From: Hedera helix
Lineage: Eukaryota > Streptophyta > Magnoliopsida > Apiales > Araliaceae
Direction: 5' to 3'
DNA: 64,000 nucleotides
Assembly (NCBI GenBank): GCA_947179155.2
Contig: OX359284.1
Location: forward strand, 10,108,432-10,172,431
A program made the translations under genes and the position numbers. Position 1 is the stretch's first letter, and every line of letters begins with the position of its first letter. The notes below the pieces were generated by a model. That model searched no databases. It was not told the DNA's origin and was given only the letters and a program-made list of their open reading frames with translations. Positions 36,419 to 49,357 of this stretch are shown in pieces.

Positions 36419-38152
36419 ATGCATACATGAATTATAAGTTAATTTAAATTAGTTTGAGGAATTGAAATGAGATCTACATGATTTTTGAAAAGTTCTAGCA
36501 AACTAGTTAAAAACGAAAACTGTGATAAACATATATTTTTGAGCCTCTAATTCCATATCATAAAGATTCTTGTAAGGACCAAAGCTTGATGGAGATTGTA
36601 CCTTGTAGTATGGTCTACAAGTAGAAACAAGCCCCATGACAATTGAAGTTATGGTGTGAGAGATATGCTAGTGAGAAGGAGACATGAAAGTCACAAAATC
36701 TGCAAAAACATAAATTTTGGCCAAAGTGTGAAAACTGTTCTGAGTAGGCTGTTTCGAGTCACTGTTCCCAAGTATTTCCAAACAATTTTCATACATGTTA
36801 TATTTTATTAAAAATACTACATAGTATGAGGTAGAACATATCCCAAAATGGATTTAGTCCAACGAATAACGAATGAGATGAAAATTCACAAAGCTAGCAT
36901 GAAAATCACAAAATGAAAAATATGTATAGTGTAGTTTCTGGGCTGTTCTGGCACACCGAGCCATTTTTGGTTTGCTTAGTCAAATTTTGAGTGTGACATA
37001 ATTTTTTGATATGTTGTTCACTTTTTCGTGTATAATTCAAATATGTAAACATTACGTAACACTTTTTGGACAACCCAAAAAGGTGTAAAAGTGAGTTTGG
37101 AACGAAATTCCTCCTGTTCTGTTAAGTATGATGCAATTTTATGATATGATTATGTTGTGTAGTCCTATGGATGTATTAATGAACCAATAAGGTATAATAC
37201 ATCGGGTGTAGGATGAAATAAAAATCAGTAAGCTAATCTAGAAGTATAGTAAATCTCGAAATAAAATTATTGAGCATGTTATAACCTGATTTTATGTATA
37301 GGTTATACGACAAATGAAAATATATGAATAATGTTAATTGACAATCAAGGTTATGCATCAGACATTTGATTTTCGTAAAACAACGAACGATGCAAGTTTT
37401 TCAGATTTAATTGTTATGTGAAAAATTGGTATTGTTCATGTATAATTAGTTTGAACTTGTCACTATTTGAGAATGTGTTATAATGTGAACGCAATGAGTT
37501 TGATACACGTTGAACATTTGTTACATGTTACGTGATTGAATGGGGAAGTATAAAAAAGAAAATTATATATTAGATATAGAGTATGAAATTTTTGATACAC
37601 CTCATGAAAAGCATGTTGCATCATAAAATGTATAACATGAATGTAGGATGCATTAGTAAAATGTAGATCATGCATAATATGTGAAGCATGCAATGTATTA
37701 TCTGTTAGACTTGCTCACTCGTCGCTCTCATTCTTGCAATTAATTTTGCAATTATAGATCGAGCTGCCAATCGAAGGTAACAATTAAGAAATGAAGTTTA
37801 TGCAATAGGAAATCATTGATTATTTTTTTAGCTAACCATGTACCAAGTCCAAATGACTGTTTGTAATAAACTAAGTTATATTAATCCTCGAAATGTGGGT
37901 ACGAGATATTAATTTTTAAAGTTGAGACGTAAATCGTATCTATGAACTTTGTGATTGTAACATAATACAATTGAGATATTATAGAAAAGATTATATATTA
38001 AAAAATGTGGTTTGCTGTTTTTAGAATTCAGTTTATTATATTTAAAATATCTGGGGTATAATGAAATGTATAAAAGAAATACTTAAATGATATAATTGAA
38101 TTTTTATATTCACAATTAATGTATTAAATTGAATCATGGAATGTATGATTCT
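36419..38152 (+). repeat. Plus-strand gypsy LTR fragment (G)
   Basis: Noncoding. It resembles the R-U5 part of LTR C in style (repeated phrases about measuring GTTATGAATGAG-like stretches) and holds the cross-family motif at 37708-37737. It is interrupted on the left by LTR F and on the right by element B (B begins at 38153). No ORF of interest. Confidence 0.6.
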
Positions 38153-38460
38153 TGTGAGGATCCGAATTTTCAGGATTTCTTTAATAATATTAAATGAGAA
38201 TTTAATTAACAGAATTATTCAGGTTGTTTAAATTATTTTTGATATTTTATGAAATGAGATTTAATTGGTAAATTAAATCTGCACAGAGATGGTAATAATG
38301 GTGTTGAATTAAAATAATTAAAAAGTAAATAAATTGTTTAAGAACAATTTACTAAGAATAAGAGAAATTACAGATAAAGGTACAATAAATTGTATAATTA
38401 AATTATTGTGAAAGTGCATAAATTATATTTAAATGAGGTTATATGGAAATGTGAAGAATA

Positions 38461-38507
<47 letters not shown>

Positions 38508-41500
38508 CATTTGTATATATATGTGTGTTTATGTTTAATTGTTGTAATGGTAAATGTTATTAATTCTGGAAGTTAAGGGATTAATAATTAAATTAATCCA
38601 ATTTTTAAATGAAAAGTTAATGAGGAAGTTAGTAAAATCAGAAATATTAATTATATAATTAATCAAGAATTATGGAGGAAGTTTAGAAATTTATTGAGAA
38701 GAAATGTAATTATATAAATTATATAATAACGAATTATATAATTTATATAAGAAAATTAAAGTGATGTACGAAACAAATTATAATTATATAAATTATATAA
38801 GGATAATTATATAATTCATATAAGAGGATTAAATTAATTAAGGATGGAAGAAAAAATTATAAATTGTATTTTAGATAAAATAGAAATTATATAAGGAGAA
38901 TGTAATTATATAAATTATATAATTATAAATTATATAATTTATATAAGAAAAGTTAATGTAAATTGTAAAGAAATGAAAATAAATTAGAAAAATGAATGTT
39001 TTAAGTTATTAAAAATTATGTTTATGTATAATGGAATTATTATGACTTTTATGAAGGATAATATTTCGGAAACGTGAACATGTTAGTGTAACATGTTGTA
39101 TAAGTAACGAAGTGAAAATTATGAAAAATAATTTTTATATGTTATATGTATTATTTTATGAATTTTGGAGGTAAAAAATTACCTCATATAATTATATACA
39201 TGGCGTTATGCGTGTACAAAATTTGTCAAGTAAAATACCTGAAAAAGGTGTTAATATTATTTAAAAATCAAATTATGATTTTTAGTGAATTAAAATAAAT
39301 ATTTTATATACATTATATAAAATATTTATTACACGAAATAGTTACGTAATGTATTAAAATTCTTAAATTTTTGCATGTTATCCGAAAAAGCCAAAGTCGG
39401 TTATGTGGTGGGCGGTGGAATTGTAAATGGTTTCCAAATTGCTTAAGTGTATTAATATTATAAAAGGAAAATGAAGGAAAGAAAAGAAAAGGGAATAAAA
39501 TAAAACAAAACATAATTCTCTCTAATTCTTCCTCCTCCACCCAACACCACCACCGAACACCACCCATAACCACCATGGCTACCACTAAGAGGGAGAAGAA
39601 GAAAATTTTTGGTGCCTTCAAGGAAAGAAAACAAGCTTAAGAAAGGTATAAAAGCATTTTATTTGATTTTTTTTGTGTATTTTTAGTGATAAAATAATTT
39701 AGTGAAAAATTAGAAAATAATTAGAATAATTATTCTAAATAATTTATGGATGTATATCTATGAATTATATAATGTTTGGAGCAATTTTGTGGTGAAAATT
39801 TTGTTCAAAAAATTGTATATTTTGTGCTAATTGGTTACTGTCGGAAGAAACTGAAAAAAAAAAAAAAAAAAAACGGAAGAGCAGCGCATTGCGTGGCTTA
39901 AGTTTTTTTTTTTTTTTTTTTTTTTCGGCGGATGGGCTCGAAACGGCGTCGTTTTGGAGCACAGGGGGCAGGGCCGCGCCACGCGCAGCTGTGGTTTTGT
40001 CCACAGCAGACCAAACAGCTTCGTTTGCTGTGGGCGGAGAGGGGCCACGCGCCATGCGCGGCCGACGCAATGCGGTGAAATGACGATTTTGCCCCTGCCC
40101 TTTTTCGTTAATACCGAGCGTGTCCTAGATGCGCGAAAGTTACGAAAATGCCCCGGATCTTTTCTATTAATTCCGGTTATGTCCCTAAAGCCGCGAAAAT
40201 TACCAAAATGCCCCTAAAAATTATTTTTATTTGAAATAAATGTTTAAAAATTGTTTAGAAATTATAGAAAAATACTAAAAATATAGGAATGATATTTGGG
40301 CATTAAATTTAATATTTTTTGTGAAAATATTAAATATTGGGGATTAATATTTAATTGTTTAAATATTAATCTAATAAGGTTATAATTTAGAAAAATTGTT
40401 AAATAAAATTTTTGGACAACCAGGTATGCTAAAGTTTATCCGATGAGCCAGGTTGTCCGTATTAAATATGTTTGATATTAAGTTAAATGAATATATTAAG
40501 GAACGAGGTTAATATAATTAACCATATTATTTATTAATTAACCCGATACCCTAAAATAAATCGTCGGGTAGGGTTAATTACGGTATAGATGATATTAATT
40601 AATTAAATTAATGTCACAAAGAGATTAATAATTATTATTTGATTATTTTATGATCATAGGTTGATCGAGAGAGGGTTTTTAAGCTATCAATTAATTAATT
40701 GGACATATAGGCAAGTTCTTCAGTACTTGTATTTTAAATGTTTGTTTGATATGATATATAATTCTTGTTCAAATGCATATAAATTATGCGTTATGTGATC
40801 TGTGGATAATATGACAATTATGTGTACTTTGTGCAATGATGTGAGATATATTGCTATAGTAGAAGCACATCACATAATGTATGACACACACCAAGCATGT
40901 TAAGGTATGTGATACGTGAAGCATGAAATGTGTTAACTGTTGAACTTACTAAGCCGTTGTGGTCATTACTTGCTTAAAATAAACTTTTGTAGGTTAATAA
41001 AGGAATTTCAAGAATATCAGATTATATAGAGACAGATTTCCCTATAAGGTTGTGAACGTTAGTACTAAATGTTTATATTATGATTCAATATGGTTGATTT
41101 GTCAAGGTGACATTAATATTTTGTATGCATGCAAACTTGGTACGAATAGGGCGAGTAAAATTAAAATATGAATTTTGATTGTTTAATGTAGTTGGTATGA
41201 AAGAGACTATTATATGTTTAATTATGAATTATGATCCAAAGAACATTTGTATAGATATGAATGATATTAAATGGTTAATGTTGAGCATTAAGATACTGGT
41301 AATAGAAAGAAAAATTGAAGATTGCGATCCAGGAACTAGGATCAAGAAATGAAGTTTTTAAATGATAAAATATTTAATACAACGATTGAATTGTGAGAAA
41401 GTGAGAAAAAAAATTAAAAAAATCGTACCGAAAATTTGGTAATTGATGACGATAATGTCAATAAATGAATTAATTAAGGTGATTAAAGATTTATTAAATA

Positions 41501-41586
41501 ACCGAAATTTTGGACGTTATGAAGATAATGTATAATAAATACAAAGTTTAAGGGAATAAAGTTGGTCGAAGTTCGGGGTCATTACA
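38153..41586 (+). repeat. Element B 5' LTR
   Basis: A 3434-bp LTR, TGTGAGGATCCGAATTTTCA to GTTCGGGGTCATTACA. It contains a (TA)n run (about 38465-38500), TATA-like TATTATAAAAGG (39455-39466), a leader with a short Lys-rich ORF, a poly-A/poly-T inverted pair (39854-39873 and 39903-39925), a GC-rich block (39926-40080), repeats of AAAATGCCCC, and the cross-family motif at 40944-40973. Confidence 0.9.
39575..39640 (+). CDS. Possible 21-codon leader ORF in LTR B
   Basis: ATG in a strong plant/Kozak context (ACCACCATGGCT), about 110 bases downstream of the TATA-like sequence, encoding a Lys-rich peptide starting MATTKREKKKIF. It ends five bases before a donor-like AAAG|GTATAA. The 3' LTR copy (62345) keeps the start and frame but ends four codons earlier. 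No similarity to a known protein is apparent; it may be an upstream ORF or chance. Confidence 0.3.
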   Translation: MATTKREKKKIFGAFKERKQA

Positions 41587-42814
41587 GTTGGTATCAGAGC
41601 TAGAGGTTATAACCCTTAGGAAAATGATACCTTAGGCTATAACCTAAAGTAAGAAATAGTACGGTTAGTTGAGTATTCTGAAAACTTAAGCGTATGGTAA
41701 ACTCGTGACTCATGATTATATGGTGGAGCCCCTTTAGCGAATGGACGACTATAGCCTGACTAGGGCAAGCTCCTCAACCATATGATTATGGTAAGTTCCT
41801 GAGTCCAAATAAGTGATAAGTTTGATGAACATGGGGGAATTAAAATAGAAGGATATAAGTTAAAAGATATAGTTTTTAAATATTGGCTAAAGTAAAGGAA
41901 ATATGAAAGATATAAGATTACAAGAAATAGATAAAGATGTTAAGAAAGATTTGAATGAAGGTAACGAATTGAGAAAATTTATAAGTTCAATTAAGAATAT
42001 ATCTGAAAGAATAATTAAAATGATTCAAAGATGAATCTCAAAGAAAATCAGGGGACACCTGATTCAAGTAATAAAGATGACAAAGTAATCTAAAAAAGTA
42101 TAGAAAGAGATCATAATAACATGATCAAGAACAGTAAGAGGATCGTACTACGATACGATCACAAGATAAGGAAAAGGAATAAGGAATATATGGTAAAGCA
42201 AGATCATGAGGGAATCCAATGAGACTGTAAATAACAGAGAGATCTGTTAACGATCCAAAAGGTATAGCTTGATATTATAAAAAGGAATGGTACTATGAAA
42301 TGGTACAAGAAGAACTCAGAGAATGATAAGGTATGAATGACTGAAATGTTAAGATAAGGGGGCAGAGGGTTTGGGTACGAAATTTCAATTGAGGACTCAC
42401 GTGGTGACTGAGTTGCACAATCCTTTGTATGGGCAGGGGATTTGTGTTTACATGGTTATTGTGTGATAATCATTGAAATGTTAGAGTCGCGCTAGTAGTT
42501 TTGATAGATAAATAATATTAAGTTTAGGCACGAGTTCTTAAAACTCATGCATATGGTAAGTACATGACTCATAATCGTATGGTATGTTTTGAGCTCTCAG
42601 CATATGGATAGTCTTTGATTTGTTCTCAGACTACATATTGCTAGGACAAGCTTCTAAACTCATATTTTTTTGGTAAGTTCTTGGACTCATAATGTGTGGC
42701 AAGTTTGATAAACTATACGGGGGTATACAAAAGTTGGAGTAGATAGAAAATTTTAATATGATAATTAATGATAGTCCTAGCAATAAATTTAATAATTAAG
42801 TGAAGAAGCAGAAT
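41587..42814 (+). other. Element B interior, left part, with Met-type primer site
   Basis: The primer site TGGTATCAGAGC is at 41589-41600, followed by a leader whose GGTTATAACCCTTAGGA resembles the leaders of the other Met-primed elements here. The rest is AT-rich and purine-rich without coding signal. A diverged direct repeat is visible: 41690-41840 and 42535-42745 share CTCATG...TATGGTAAG...GACTCAT...GGTAAGTTC. Confidence 0.65.
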
Positions 42815-42819
42815 GTGAA

Positions 42820-45800
42820 TTTAACGACCCCAAAATTTGACCCACTTTATTACCTTAAAATTTATATTTATTTTACATTATTTTTCTTACGTCCAAATTT
42901 CAGTCCGTTAATAAATCTTTAATCACCTTAATTGATCCATTAATTGATTTTAAAATCATCAATTATCAAAATTCTCGTATAATTTTTTTTCTTTTTTTCT
43001 CGATTCAATCGTTGTATTAAAACATCTAGATATAAAAAAAAAAACTTATCATCTTGATCTTAGTCCCTGGATCGCAACCTTTACTTTTTCTTTCTCTTAC
43101 GAGTATCATAATACTCAACATTTAAAATTTAATGTTGATTATATCTCCACAATTATTCTTTGTTTCATAATTCATAATTAATGTCATTTAATAATCTCTA
43201 TCGCAACATCTATCTAGTACAATCACAGTTCAAAATTTAACTTTACTTATCCGGTCTGGGTTCAACATATATGTACATACAAAATATCAATATAAACTTA
43301 ACAACTGTATTCACATTGAACTATGTTATTGAAATATAACAAATAACATTCACAACCTTCTGTGAATATATCCGTCTTTATATCATCTGATACATTTGAA
43401 ATTTATTTCTTTCCAGCAAAAATATATATTAAGCAAGTAATGAGCACAACGGCTCAGCAAGTTCAACAGTTTATACTTCACGTAGCACATATCTTATCAT
43501 GCTTGGTGTGTGTGTCATACATTACGTGTTGTGCTTCTACTATAGTAATATATCTCATATCATTGCACAAAATACACATAATTGTCATATTATTCACAAA
43601 TCACATAACACATAATTTATATGCAGTTAACAAATATTATCATATCATAACAGTCAACATTCAGCATTTAACGACTGAAGAACTTGCCTCGATTTGCGTT
43701 CATTACGTAATACTTACAAACATCCCACATATAACCTTGTTCGTCAATTAACATTTATGTGATTTTTATCATTCATCACATAACGTATATATCAAACTCA
43801 AGTTATATCACAATCAATAATCTCGTTCGAGAAATAATATTCTTCTAAATTATTCTACTAAACTTTAACAACGTTGCCTTTATTGTAACTTTTTCGTTAC
43901 TTAATCGTTTACGTTCACTAGTCAGTCAACACACGATCCATAACATCCTAACATCTCACGAGTCTAATAAACCTTTCAAAGTCTCCAAAATATTATTCTG
44001 GACTTTTCAATCCATTTTCACATTTTTCGAATTATCCGACAATTTTCTGTAATTATTTCTATTTATAAAACTATTATTTAATAGCTTTAAAATAGAAATA
44101 ATAATACAACATACTTTTATATCCTCCAAACACCATCCATATTTATCTTATATTATTATAAGATTTTTCACCAAGTTTCATAATTTTCTAACATTCATAG
44201 GATTTTCTATTAATTTTCACTCTTTTTAAATTAACTTTAAATAGCCTTAAAAATACAATAAATACTATACTCTTCAATAAATTACCAATTTTTTTCACAA
44301 ATTCTGGAATAATATAACAGTAATGCTGTCCAGAACAAATTTCAGCACAAAATATTTTTAGTAATTAAATTTTAATTTTAATGCACTGAAACTTCCAAAA
44401 TTCACAGTAATTATCACGTTTATCCGAAAATTATGAATCTTAAGTCCATTCCACACAAAATTTAATTCTCTACAATGTTGTAGAAGAAACTTTTTCCAGA
44501 TTATGCACTGAAATGTACAGACTCTGGACAGATTCACGTTTCACTGTGCTAATTCTTCCGAAATTCATAAAAATTATCTCGTTTATCAGAAAATTACAAA
44601 TTTTAAGTCCATTCCACAAGAAATTTAATTCTCTACAACTTTGTAGAAGGAAAGTTTTCCCAATTCTGCACCAAAATGGACAGAATTACCCCTGTTCGGA
44701 CTGCTCATTTTAAATTCCAATTTTCCTATTTTTAATCCAACTTTTCCCACAATAATTACTCTAAACATCATATAATCCACAAATATACCTCCAAAAATTA
44801 TCTAGAATAATTAGTCTAATTATTTACAAATTTTTCCATAATTTATTTTATCACCAAAATTACATAAAATAAATTAAATAAAAGGATTATACCTTCTAAA
44901 GCTTTGAAAAACATTCCTATGAAACTTGTTATTCTTTTGTTGGCACCAAAATCATCTCCTCTCTCGGTGATCATGGAGTTTTCCGGTTGGGTGGTGGCTT
45001 TGGGCGGTCATGGTGGTGGTGATGGAAGAAACAGAAGAAATGGAAAGGAATGTTTTTTTTTTATGTGCATATATATCAATTTCGTTTTTACTAGTAAACA
45101 TTTAACCACTTTTTGGAAATTTTTCAATTCCACCGCCTCATGCACAATTTCGGATAAGCCTCATAAAAAAAATTATGCATAAATAAAGTATTTTATACAT
45201 TACGTAATTATTTCATGTAATAAATATTTTATATAATGTATATAAAATATTTATTTTAATTCACCAAAAATCATAACATGATTTATAAGTAATATTAATA
45301 CCTTTTTCGGTATTTTACTTGACAAATTTTGTACACGCATAATAACGTGCATGTAATTATATGAGGTAATTTATACCTCCACAAATCATAAAATAATTCA
45401 TATAATATATAAAAATTATTTTTCGTAATTTTTCACTTCGTTACTTGGACATCATGTTACACTAACATGTTCATGTTTCCGAAATATTATCCTTCATAAA
45501 AATCATAAAAATTCCATTTTACATAAACATAGTTTTTAATAATTTAAAACATTCCTTTTTCCTCATTTTATTTCTTTACATTTCACATTAATTTCTTTAT
45601 ATATATAAATTATATATAACTTAATATTATATAATTTATATATTTATATTCTCCTTTTTTAAATAATTTCTTAATTTTCTCCAACCTTATTCCATTTAAT
45701 CACCTTATATAAATTACATAATTATTCTTATATAATTTATATAATTATTATTTTCTTCATACCTTATTTTAATTTCCTTATATAAATTATATCATTTATT

Positions 45801-46347
45801 ATTATATAATTTATATAATTACTTTTTCTTCTCAATTAATTTCTAAACTTCTTCCAAAATTCTTGATAAAATCTAAAATCAACACATACAATTTTACCAA
45901 CTCCCTCATTCACTTTTTATTTAAATTTGGATTAATTTAATTATTAATCCCTTTATTTTCATAATTAATAAAATTTAAAATTATCAATTAAACATTCACA
46001 TATATAAATATACATATTTAAATCTTACTTCTCACATTACCATATAATCTCCTTTAAGTCATAATTTCTGTACTTCCACTACAATTTAATTGTACACTTT
46101 ATTGTACCTTTGCCTGAAATTTCTTTTATTCTTCATAAATTATTTTTAAACAATTTATTTACTTTTCAATTATTTTAAATTAACACAATTAGTCATGTTC
46201 TCTGTATAGATTTAATTTACTAATTAAATCTTATCACATACCTTAAATAATATAAAATAGTAATTAATTTGAACAATCTTGATAATTTAATCAATTAAAT
46301 TCTCATTTGATATTATTAAAGAAATTCTGAAAATTTGGATCCTCACA
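42820..46347 (-). repeat. Inverted solo LTR of family B with target duplication
   Basis: The reverse complement aligns with the whole of the B LTR, from the LTR start (minus-strand TGTGAGGATCCAAATTTTCA at 46347) to its end (minus-strand GGGGTCGTTAAA at 42820, where the usual CA end has become AA). The flanking five bases GTGAA occur at 42815-42819 and 46348-46352, the expected target-site duplication. There is no interior or second LTR, so this is a solo LTR left by recombination. It is more diverged from the other two B LTRs than those are from each other. Confidence 0.88.
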
Positions 46348-46352
46348 GTGAA

Positions 46353-47981
46353 TGTTGGGGAATTTAGGATATTCTCACTCTTCTAGCTTTGCTAAACTTC
46401 GAAATTTTTGACTTCAAGCTAATTTGACACGAATATGCTTTAAAAAATGCAAATGAATTTTTACGCGATTTAAAAAGTGTCTATGCTACTTGTTTCGGCT
46501 AGACAAAAGTATTTTAACATCAAAAAGGTATTTTAAAAGAATCATCCATGTACCTTTTAGCCCGGTGTAGATGTGATGAATGACGGAATGCTCAACATGT
46601 TGTTGAGACGGTGCGGTACTATTTCGTCATAAGATGATTCGACACCATAAAGTATGGTGTAGGAATTATTAACGACGGAATTCTCAACGTACTGTCAAAA
46701 TGACACGATAACATGAAGTCATAAATGATTTTGATTTATGAAAGTATGTCAAAACTATAAGTCAATGCCATTTGACTCGATTAGACGTTTTGAAAAGTTT
46801 TGACATGATAAATGTTTTAAAAATTTCTGCGGATTATAAATTATTAAAAGAAAGTCTATGCTAATTAATCTGGCTAGACAATCGTTGAAGAAATATAAGC
46901 ATGAGCTATTAATTCAGCTAGACAAAATTTGAAATAAATGCATTGAATTCATATTCTTTGAAAATTAGATCAAATCAAATTACTTTTGAATGAATTCTAA
47001 GGCTGAGATGAACGAAAAGATTAAGAATATTGCAGGTTGATCGAATGGTCACCTGGCATAAGAGACATAGTTATTACAGATTTTTCTATTGGAGTGCCAA
47101 ATTACGGATTAAATATACATCACTTTAATGACAGACTGATCCACTATCAGGGTTTGCAGTATGAAGTACTCGGGGAGCGAAGTACTGTAAACCGGGATAA
47201 ATGTTCATTCAGCATATTATGAAAGTTTTTCCAAAATAAAATTTTTGAATTCTTTTACTCTTATGAAGATTGGATGGTAGGACGGGGTAGTAATTTTTCT
47301 TAACAGTGAGTGATAATGAAAGTATTAATTGTGAAGTAAAAAAATTATGAAATATGATGGATTAAAAAATTGTACTGTGCAATGACTACGAGAAAGAAAG
47401 GACAGAAAAATATGTAGAATAAATGCAAAGTAAATATATATGTTATAGATGACTAAGATATTGGTGCATAGAAATTTCGAGGACTAAATTTTATGAAGGA
47501 GGGGTGAATGTGACACCCAGGATTTTAGAATAATTTCAAATAAAGATTATGATGAATTAAGTAAATGTTAACATTTAGAACCTAGTGTTGAATAATGGAG
47601 GTATTAAGGAATGATTTATGAAATGTGAAGAAGCTTATATGAATTAAGAAAAGAAGGATGAATGTGAGAATGTAAATGAAGTGTAATAAAAAGGATGAAA
47701 TAAGTTGATTGAGTAAGGGTAAGTATGATTAAAGAAAGGAAATTGTTCAGAGAATGAGAAATCAAAGAAATTGTGAATTGAATAAAGAATTGAGTATTCT
47801 GTCTAATAGGGTTATTATGGTATTATTCATTAAAGATTTGAGTTGTGGATATTAAAGAGGTAAAATATGATTATTATAGATTTAGTGGTTATTCATCAAG
47901 ACAAATGTATAACAATGTGCTATAAACATATGATTATCACGATAATTATGATTCCGATGACGGAATCCTATTAAGGGGGGA
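46353..47981 (+). other. Element B interior, right part
   Basis: Noncoding. The first ~900 bases contain repeated GTCTATGC...GGCTAGA phrases and resemble 16616-17300. A box GAGGACTAAATTTTATGA plus polypurine tract GAAGGAGGGG (47495-47504) and an LTR-like start TGTGACACCCAGG (47509) suggest the remnant of another element's 3' junction. The last bases, GATGACGGAATCC...TTAAGGGGGG, form B's own polypurine tract, split by the Tekay-like insertion. A 61-codon open frame at 47037-47222 has no recognisable features. Confidence 0.6.
47977..47981. repeat. Target-site duplication of the young Tekay-like element
   Basis: GGGGA here and again at 60863-60867, directly outside the two LTRs. Removing one copy and the element restores a continuous B polypurine tract and LTR junction. 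Confidence 0.92.
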
Positions 47982-49153
47982 TGTAATATTCCGAACTTCC
48001 GAGAGAGTTGTAATCCGACTTTATGTGAATAAATAAAGCTTGAATTACATCTTATATGTGTTATGGAATCTTCGTTATTGTTTATTTATGTGTTTCGGTT
48101 CAAGTATCCAACTTTAGCACGAAAAAGGAGCATAAAAGTTTTTTTTCAAAAATCTGAAAAGAAGATAAAACCTAAACCCTAGGAAATCTAACCTAAGCCC
48201 TCGAGCGAAACATAGACATCGAAATGACATTCTGTTTCAGGATTCATCTTTCCCGCACTTTGAAAACACGATATAGCCGATAAAAGTTTTTCTCGAAAAA
48301 CGCGTCGGGTATAGGACGAAATAGGGAAAAGATGAAAAATATTTTTTTTGCCATTTTGATCGTCTAACCATTTTCTGAGAAATAGAAATCAAAAACACTA
48401 TTCACCGAAAAACGTGCAACGCCTTTTTGACTTTTCGTTTTACAGAATAGTGTTTATTCGGAACAAAACTCCGTAATATCTGACTTTTTAAATCAGTAAA
48501 GACCAATTCAACTAGAATACTTAGAAATGAACTAGGTTAGAGATAACTAGATTAGGAACCCTAATCTAGACTTAAACCTAGTTACAGAATAATTAAATTA
48601 TCTAACTAATTAACCTAATTAGGTAATTATCACTAATCCGGTTGGAATTGAACTAGGTTAAGGTAACTAGATTACCATTTAACCTAATTAACATGTAATT
48701 AAACTTAACCTAACTAGGATTAAGATTAATTAAACTATAGATTAACCTAATCTATATGTTAAATTAATTCGTCAATTAAATAACCTAATCGAATAATTAA
48801 ATTCCTAGGTTTATTGCTAATTAACATAATCCTAACTAAGCTAGATTATCAAAAGGACTAAACTAACCTTGATCAAGCTTGGTAAAAGACCTTGACTACC
48901 CCTAATTTAAATGGTTATTTCACCAACCAAACAAGGCCTAGAACTATTCCTTTGGTAGGCTAAGTGGTGGACCAATTAGGAGCCGACATGTGGATTATGT
49001 AATGTCACCAAAAATGTGATGAATGCTAGCTTTAATGGCTTGAAGATCAGTCCATATTGCCGGCCATTCAAGGTGACTAAATGAAGTGCACTTTGCCTTA
49101 GCTTAGCCTAGAAGTCTTGTAACAATGACCATTTTGCCCTAGCTTTGAATGGC

Positions 49154-49163
49154 CTATAAATAG
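49154..49163 (+). promoter_or_regulatory. LTR TATA box
   Basis: CTATAAATAG, with a second copy in the 3' LTR at 58386-58395. Transcription would be expected to start about 30 bases downstream, making the mRNA leader before ORF0 roughly 2.6 kb if unspliced. Confidence 0.75.
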
Positions 49164-49357
49164 CAAGCTTAACTCACTTGTTTTCTCATTCATTTCTAAG
49201 GCAAAATCAAGAGCAAAATCACTCTCTATATCTATTACTCTTAGTTATATTTCTAGTTTTGGAAATTGCAAAGAAATAGTTAAAGCTTGCAAACACCAAA
49301 GGTACCATCTCTTATAGTTTTTATGTTCGATTTTTCTTTCGTCTTAAATTTTCAAAA

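Noticed and set aside
39313..39621. Minus-strand 102-codon frame with hydrophobic residues in LTR B (and 62092-62391)
   Set aside because: It is antisense to the LTR leader; the hydrophobic and Trp-rich look comes from the CACCACC and TTCTTC repeats on the other strand.
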